From contig NZ_PVRV01000023.1 in the NCBI RefSeq assembly GCF_003012345.1, forward strand, positions 248,001 through 312,000: a DNA stretch of 64,000 nucleotides. The letters are read 5' to 3'. The position numbers were made by a program, and so were the translations under genes. The stretch comes from Phytohalomonas tamaricis (GTDB lineage: Bacteria; Pseudomonadota; Gammaproteobacteria; Pseudomonadales; Halomonadaceae). The notes beneath the pieces are model-generated. The model made no database searches. It was not told where the DNA came from and was given only the letters and a program-made list of their open reading frames with translations. Shown piece by piece: positions 59,214 to 64,000 of this stretch (its first letter is position 1; every line of letters begins with the position of its first letter).

Positions 59214-60689
59214 CTACTTACGCCAGAACGTCGGCGTCAATAGCACCAGTACCGTCAGAATTTCCAGACGCCCCATCAGCATGCCAATGCACAACATCCA
59301 TTTTGCAGCATCCGGCAGCGCCGCAAAATTACCGGCTGGCCCGATCGTATCGCCAAGCCCCGGGCCAACGTTCGCCACAGCAGTCGCCGCGCCGGAAAGT
59401 GAGGTAATCAAGTCCAGCCCCATCAGCGACAGCCCAAGCGCCAGGACGGCCACCGTGATGAAGAAGAAAAATGAAAAGGCGATAACGCCACGGATGACTT
59501 CATCGGTCAACATGCGACCGTTGTAGCGCTGGGCAAAGACCCCATTGGAATGCACTAGATGGCGAAGCTGATTGACCAGCATGATAATGCCGATCTGGAA
59601 ACGGAACACCTTCATGCCGCCGCTGGTTGACCCTGAGCACCCCCCGACAAAAGTCAGGTAAAAGAAGATGCCGACCGCCAACGGCCCCCACAGCGTGTAG
59701 TCGTCCGAGGCATACCCCGTAGTCGTTACCACCGAAACGATGTTGAACGCCGCCTGGGTCAGTGCCTCGCCTAGCGGGACACCACGGATGAAACGATAGC
59801 CCGCAAGCAACACAGTCGTCACGACTAGCAGCACCAACAGGCCACGCACCTGCTGATCGCGCCATATCGCCCCCGAGCGCTCACGTACCAGGCGCACAAA
59901 CAGCACGAACGGTAGCCCGCCGCACAACATGTAGAAGACCGCCAGCCATAGAATCAGCGGTTTATCCGCATAGACTCCGAACGAAGCGTCGTAGTTGGCA
60001 AAGCCGCCTGTCGACATCGAGCTCATCGCATGGACGATGGCATCAAACGGACGCATGCCCGCCAACCAGTAACTCAGCATCGCCGCCACTGACAGCCCAA
60101 GGTAGACAACGCCAATCGCCTTGGCGATACCGCCTGCGCGAGGCAGTACCTTGTCGGACCAGTCCGAGGACTCGGTCTGAAACAGGCGCATTCCACCTAC
60201 CTGGAGAAACGGCAGGATCGCGATCGCCATCACGATAATGCCGATCCCGCCCACCCACTGCATCAATCCACGCCACAGCTTGATACCATCGGAGAGATTA
60301 TCGATACCAACCAACACCGTTGAGCCTGTGGTAGTGATCGCCGACACCGATTCAAAGACAGCATCACTCAACGATAAATGCGGCGCCCCGAAAATCATCG
60401 GCAAACTGGCAAATGCAGACAGCACGACCCAGCTCATCGTGGTTAAAATAAACATCTGACGCGGACGCAACTCGAGATCGAGACCGTTCGTTACCAGCAG
60501 CACCAGGCCAGCGCAGCCCAGGGTCACCGCTTCGGAATAAACGAACGCCCGGGCATCGCTGTTTCCTTCAATGAGTAACAACACAAGCGGCATCAACATG
60601 ATGACGGCCAGTACCAGCAGCAGTATCGCCAGAATACGCAGCACCGGCCCAGCGCCAGTAGAACGCCGGAATAACGTCAGGCGCGGCAT
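59214..60689 (-). CDS. trkH: Trk/Ktr potassium uptake permease TrkH
   Basis: 491-residue inner-membrane protein. The four pore-loop segments of a potassium channel can be placed: ITTTGSTVL, SSMSTGGFAN, VTTTGYASD and VGPGLGDT. About ten hydrophobic helices surround them. It would need the cytosolic regulator TrkA, which is not in the window. Salt-tolerant Halomonadaceae rely on such systems during osmotic shock. A good ribosome site (AAGGA) precedes the start. Confidence 0.95.
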   Translation of the reverse strand: MPRLTLFRRSTGAGPVLRILAILLLVLAVIMLMPLVLLLIEGNSDARAFVYSEAVTLGCAGLVLLVTNGLDLELRPRQMFILTTMSWVVLSAFASLPMIFGAPHLSLSDAVFESVSAITTTGSTVLVGIDNLSDGIKLWRGLMQWVGGIGIIVMAIAILPFLQVGGMRLFQTESSDWSDKVLPRAGGIAKAIGVVYLGLSVAAMLSYWLAGMRPFDAIVHAMSSMSTGGFANYDASFGVYADKPLILWLAVFYMLCGGLPFVLFVRLVRERSGAIWRDQQVRGLLVLLVVTTVLLAGYRFIRGVPLGEALTQAAFNIVSVVTTTGYASDDYTLWGPLAVGIFFYLTFVGGCSGSTSGGMKVFRFQIGIIMLVNQLRHLVHSNGVFAQRYNGRMLTDEVIRGVIAFSFFFFITVAVLALGLSLMGLDLITSLSGAATAVANVGPGLGDTIGPAGNFAALPDAAKWMLCIGMLMGRLEILTVLVLLTPTFWRK

Positions 60690-60763
60690 GAATCATCCTT
60701 GCTCAGAGTCATATTCAAGACGGGCAACTATACGCTCGTGCATCCATCAATGCAGTACACGCC

Positions 60764-61963
60764 ATGCCACATTCCCATTATAACAGCGCGCATACGCGTG
60801 AAGCGCAGCGCGTCACATTCATCAGCGCCATCCTAGACGGCCTGCTGGGGCTCGCCAAGCTTTTAGTCGGGGCAGCGTCCGGATCAACGGCAATGATAGC
60901 CGATGGTATTCATTCGTTATCCGATCTGGTCACTGATGTGTTTGTAATGATTGCCACCCATTATGGCCGCCAGGCCCCGGATAGCGATCATCCCTATGGC
61001 CACTGGCGCATCGAGACGCTCTGCACGCTGGGGCTCGGCAGCTTGCTGATTGCCGTTGCCGGTGCGTTCGCCTGGGATAGCGTCCAGCATTTATTTGCGC
61101 CAACCCCCGTGCCCGAAAGCAGCCTCGCTATCATGCTGACACTATTGGCACTGCTGATCAAAGAGGCGCTTTTCCGCTACACCCTCAAGGTTGCCAAACG
61201 CCAGCGTTCGGCCCTGCTTGAAGCCAACGCCTGGCATTCTCGCAGCGATGCGCTCTCCTCATTGGTGGTACTGATCGGTCTGATTGGCGTTCAGTTCGGG
61301 CTGGCCTGGCTCGACCCTGTCGCCGCTATTGTCGTCGCACTACTGGTCGCCAAGATTGGCTGGCAGCTCTTGCGTGACGCCGGGCGCGAGCTGATCGACA
61401 CGGCCCTGCCCGAAGAGCGTCAGCAAGCCATTCGCGACTGCGCCCTGAGCGTTGCCGAAGTACACAACCTACATGACCTAAGGACGCGAACCCTGGGTGG
61501 ACGCGTCTCGCTCGATCTTCATCTACTGGTTGATGCCGGTCTTTCTGTGTCCGAAGGCCATGAAATCGGCAATGAAGTGACCCGGCGAATCCGCCAACAG
61601 CTGCCCGAAATCTACGACATCACATTTCATATTGACCCCGAAGACGATTCAGAGGGTCCTCGCGCCGATCAGCAGTCGCGTCTGCCACTGCGTGATGAGA
61701 TTGAAACCACGCTTGAATCGCACTGGCGTCATCTGCCCGTCTGGCAGGAACGCCAAAGCGTCGACTTGCACTATGTTTCCGGCCCCGGCAGGCGTCAGGT
61801 CGATGTAGCCCTGTTCCTGCCCGCCGACGCGCATTCCTCAGCGACGTCTCCCGGCGCGTCCCTCGCCGTCACCCTGAGCGAAGCGGCGCACGATCTCCCC
61901 TGGCTGGGTGAAGTACGCGTCTGGATTAGTGACAGCACTAGCGCTCCGGCAAGACCAGATTAA
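60764..61963 (+). CDS. Cation diffusion facilitator family transporter
   Basis: 399-residue divalent metal/proton antiporter. Six helices, with metal-binding Asp/His in IADGIHSLSDLVTD (helix 2) and WHSRSDALSS (helix 5), and the HPYGHWRIET loop typical of the family. The C-terminal cytoplasmic domain is longer than usual, with a repeat of the ferredoxin-like fold. The likely ions are Fe, Zn or Mn; this cannot be settled. Its end overlaps the convergent permease gene by 26 bases. Confidence 0.92.
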   Translation: MPHSHYNSAHTREAQRVTFISAILDGLLGLAKLLVGAASGSTAMIADGIHSLSDLVTDVFVMIATHYGRQAPDSDHPYGHWRIETLCTLGLGSLLIAVAGAFAWDSVQHLFAPTPVPESSLAIMLTLLALLIKEALFRYTLKVAKRQRSALLEANAWHSRSDALSSLVVLIGLIGVQFGLAWLDPVAAIVVALLVAKIGWQLLRDAGRELIDTALPEERQQAIRDCALSVAEVHNLHDLRTRTLGGRVSLDLHLLVDAGLSVSEGHEIGNEVTRRIRQQLPEIYDITFHIDPEDDSEGPRADQQSRLPLRDEIETTLESHWRHLPVWQERQSVDLHYVSGPGRRQVDVALFLPADAHSSATSPGASLAVTLSEAAHDLPWLGEVRVWISDSTSAPARPD

Positions 61964-63335
61964 GCAACATCGCCGTCAGCCCACCTGTCGCCACGCCGGA
62001 AGAAAGTATGCTTTTCACCACGTCAGGCAAGTTCTGCAAAACTTCCGGCACTTGCGAAACCCCCAGCCCCATCGCCAGCGAGACTGCCAGGATCAGCAGT
62101 GCCCGGCGATCGAGCTGGGTGCTGGCCAGAATATTGATGCCGGCAGCCGCCACCGAACCGAACATCACGATTGTTGCCCCACCCAGCACCGGTTCAGGCA
62201 TGGCCTGAATAACCCCTGCCACGACAGGAAACAGCCCCAGCAGTACCAGCAGCCCTGCCACCCACATGCCGATGTAGCGGCTCGCCACACCCGTCAGCTG
62301 GATAACACCGTTATTTTGTGAAAACACCGAGCTGGGGAAGCTATTGAAAAGCCCCGCCAAGAGCGAGCCCAAGCCGTTAGCCAACACGCCGCCCTTGATG
62401 CGCGCCAGCCATATCGGACCACTCACTGGCTGACGCGATACGGCGCTGGTCGCAGTAATGTCACCGATCGCTTCAAGTGACGTCACGAGATAGATTACCA
62501 ACATAGGCACAAACAGCCCCCAGGAAAAATCGAGACCATAGTGCAGTGGCATCGGTAACTGAAAGAAGGCCACCGTGCTGAGATCGCCGAAATCCAGCCG
62601 CCCCTGCCAGGCCGCAATGGCATAGCCCACCGCCAAGGCAATAATGATGGCACTGGTGCGCAGCCATGTAATCCTGACGCGATTCAAGACAATGATGATC
62701 GCCAGCACGGTGATTGATAGGAAAAGATTTGCATAGCTGGCAAAGGAGCCGTCATTCATCGCGGCATAGCCGCCGCCCATGCTGATCAGCCCTACCTTGA
62801 TCAGCGTCAGGCCGATCAGTAGCACCACAATACCGGTCACCAGCGGCGTAATTACCCGCCGCACCAACGGCAGCAGGCGTGACAGCAGCATCTCAGCGAA
62901 TGACCCGACCATGATCACGCCAAAAATGGCCGCCAGCACCGCCTCGACCGATGCCCCGCCCTGAATCATTGCAGTTCCGCCACCGATGATAGGCCCAAGA
63001 AAATTGAAGCTCGTCCCCTGCACGGTCAACAGGCCCGAACCGACCGGCCCGACACGTTTACACTGTACAAAGGTGGCTATTCCGGAAATCAGCAATGACA
63101 TTGAAATAATCAGATTGGTGTCCGTAGCGGGCACCTGTAGCGCCTGACAAATCAGCAGCGGCGGCGTGATGATGCCCACGATCATTGACATCAGATGCTG
63201 GAAGGCAACGACTAAAGCCGTCAGAGGCTTGGGGCGAGCGTTCAGCTCATAAAGCAGTTCGGTGGCATCCACCGTAACGGCGTCTTCTGAGGCATTCGAT
63301 GCGACGCGGTGCTGCTCGGGTGGGGTATTGGCCAT
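61938..63335 (-). CDS. Nucleobase:cation symporter-2 family permease (xanthine/uracil type)
   Basis: 465-residue inner-membrane permease with 12-14 helices. The NCS2 markers include FQHLMSMIVGIITPPLLI and VQGTSFNFLGPIIGGG, plus the Q/E-P signature region near FNSFPSSVFSQNNGVIQLTGV, which resembles xanthine and uric acid permeases (XanQ, UacT) more than UraA. The purine specificity is inferred. It is monocistronic and slightly overlaps the CDF gene tail to tail. Confidence 0.9.
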   Translation of the reverse strand: MANTPPEQHRVASNASEDAVTVDATELLYELNARPKPLTALVVAFQHLMSMIVGIITPPLLICQALQVPATDTNLIISMSLLISGIATFVQCKRVGPVGSGLLTVQGTSFNFLGPIIGGGTAMIQGGASVEAVLAAIFGVIMVGSFAEMLLSRLLPLVRRVITPLVTGIVVLLIGLTLIKVGLISMGGGYAAMNDGSFASYANLFLSITVLAIIIVLNRVRITWLRTSAIIIALAVGYAIAAWQGRLDFGDLSTVAFFQLPMPLHYGLDFSWGLFVPMLVIYLVTSLEAIGDITATSAVSRQPVSGPIWLARIKGGVLANGLGSLLAGLFNSFPSSVFSQNNGVIQLTGVASRYIGMWVAGLLVLLGLFPVVAGVIQAMPEPVLGGATIVMFGSVAAAGINILASTQLDRRALLILAVSLAMGLGVSQVPEVLQNLPDVVKSILSSGVATGGLTAMLLNLVLPER

Positions 63336-63620
63336 GATGGTCTCGGTACTAAGGCCAGCGCTCGCTGCGCCAGCTGAAAAAAGAGGCGCATTCTAGCGTG
63401 CATAATGGTCATTCCCAAGCAGACAAAGCCATCTTCCGACCACGGCATCTTTAGTCATGGCAACATGCCGGTTAAACGCGAACGTGTATAACCTCTACTT
63501 GCCCACATTGTGCTATCGTCGCGCTAACAGCTACGGGGTACTTAATCGCTCGGCAGCACTGTCCGGCAAAGATACCTAGCACAAGAAACAAGGCAAGAAT
63601 CAAGGCAGGAGAAAATCATC

Positions 63621-63896
63621 ATGAGTTCAGCCAACGAAATGCAGCAGGCGCGCATCATCAAGGAGCTCAGAAGCTTCATCAAGAAGTTACTGCAGGAACC
63701 TTCGATACTGGAGAAATCGCTGGAAATCGCCCGTGAGCATCACGGCCAGCCCGGCGCGACGGCAAAGATCGCCAACGAGATTTCCGCCACCACTCACGTC
63801 AAGATTCCTGAAGACGCGGCGGATCACTCACCGGCCGACAAGCTCTATCTGGAAGTGCTCAAGGAAGTGGTCGAGGAAGAGCGGGCGATGTACTGA
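63621..63896 (+). CDS. Small helical protein of unknown function
   Basis: 91 residues, rich in charged amino acids and predicted helical: ELRSFIKKLLQEPSILEKSLEIAREHHG, a Gly/Pro hinge, then a second helix ending EVLKEVVEEERAMY. No signal peptide or membrane segment, and no family is recognised. Translation is supported by AGGAG upstream, and a terminator follows within 30 bases, so it appears to be a real single-gene unit. Confidence 0.75.
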   Translation: MSSANEMQQARIIKELRSFIKKLLQEPSILEKSLEIAREHHGQPGATAKIANEISATTHVKIPEDAADHSPADKLYLEVLKEVVEEERAMY

Positions 63897-63924
63897 GCGG
63901 GATCTTATTGAAAGCGGAAAACAT

Positions 63925-63953
63925 AAAGCCGGCGTAAGGCCGGCTTTATTTTC
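63925..63953 (+). terminator. Intrinsic terminator after the small helical protein
   Basis: AAAGCCGGC pairs with GCCGGCTTT around GTAAG and continues into ATTTT. Confidence 0.88.
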
Positions 63954-64000
63954 AGCGGTGCGTATCGCTTATTCTGTTGCCGAAATGGCGTTATCACATC

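Overview
The window is a compact, mostly housekeeping stretch of a gammaproteobacterial chromosome. Several traits fit the Halomonadaceae (Halomonas, Kushneria, Zymobacter relatives): the prephenate dehydrogenase/EPSP synthase fusion beside cmk-rpsA, the hda-perM/purMN neighbourhood, the metG-rsxB-nth neighbourhood, fxsA-groESL and sdhE-ygfX. The genus is an inference; no rRNA is present to fix it. GC content looks moderate, with a clear AT-rich stretch at about 27.1-30.0 kb.

Layout. 0-5 kb: the 5' part of fumC, yjbQ, then hda-perM diverging from purM-purN. 5-11 kb: an aldo/keto reductase, dcd, the Fe-S carrier apbC/mrp, a NYN-domain protein with arfB, and two TerB-like paralogues flanking an exported serine hydrolase. 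11.5-19 kb: metG, a glutathione transferase, an orphan soluble RsxB-like ferredoxin next to nth, a GNAT, a SulP permease with HlyU. 19-27 kb: argG, rnt, an HPF/cold-shock fusion, grxD, argF with a structured leader or small RNA, tRNA-Ala, uvrC, pgsA, and a tRNA-Gly/Cys/Leu operon with a near-perfect promoter.

27.1-30.0 kb is an AT-rich accessory segment directly behind tRNA-Leu. It carries a 52-residue membrane protein and an orphan tailspike-like beta-helix protein whose leader can fold up to its ribosome binding site. 30-37.2 kb holds a dipeptide ABC operon (dppA, ldcA, dppBCDF) that links peptide uptake to LD-carboxypeptidase. 37.5-46.8 kb holds a FUSC-type membrane protein, sdhE-ygfX, ihfB-lapA-lapB, pyrF, a ComEA-like protein, fxsA-groES-groEL, a GNAT-like protein and trmJ. 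47-57 kb (minus strand) is the gyrA-serC-pheA-tyrA/aroA-cmk-rpsA series. 57-64 kb: rdgC with an acyltransferase, trkH, a cation diffusion facilitator, a nucleobase permease and a small unknown protein.

Most genes are ordinary. The most interesting points are the tailspike-like island and its leader hairpin, the RsxB that has lost the rest of the Rsx/Rnf complex, the candidate small RNA or attenuator before argF, the TerB-hydrolase-TerB arrangement, the palindromic operator candidates before dppA and the FUSC gene, and the separation of cmk-rpsA from ihfB-lapAB-pyrF. No CRISPR array, insertion sequence, integrase or complete prophage was seen.
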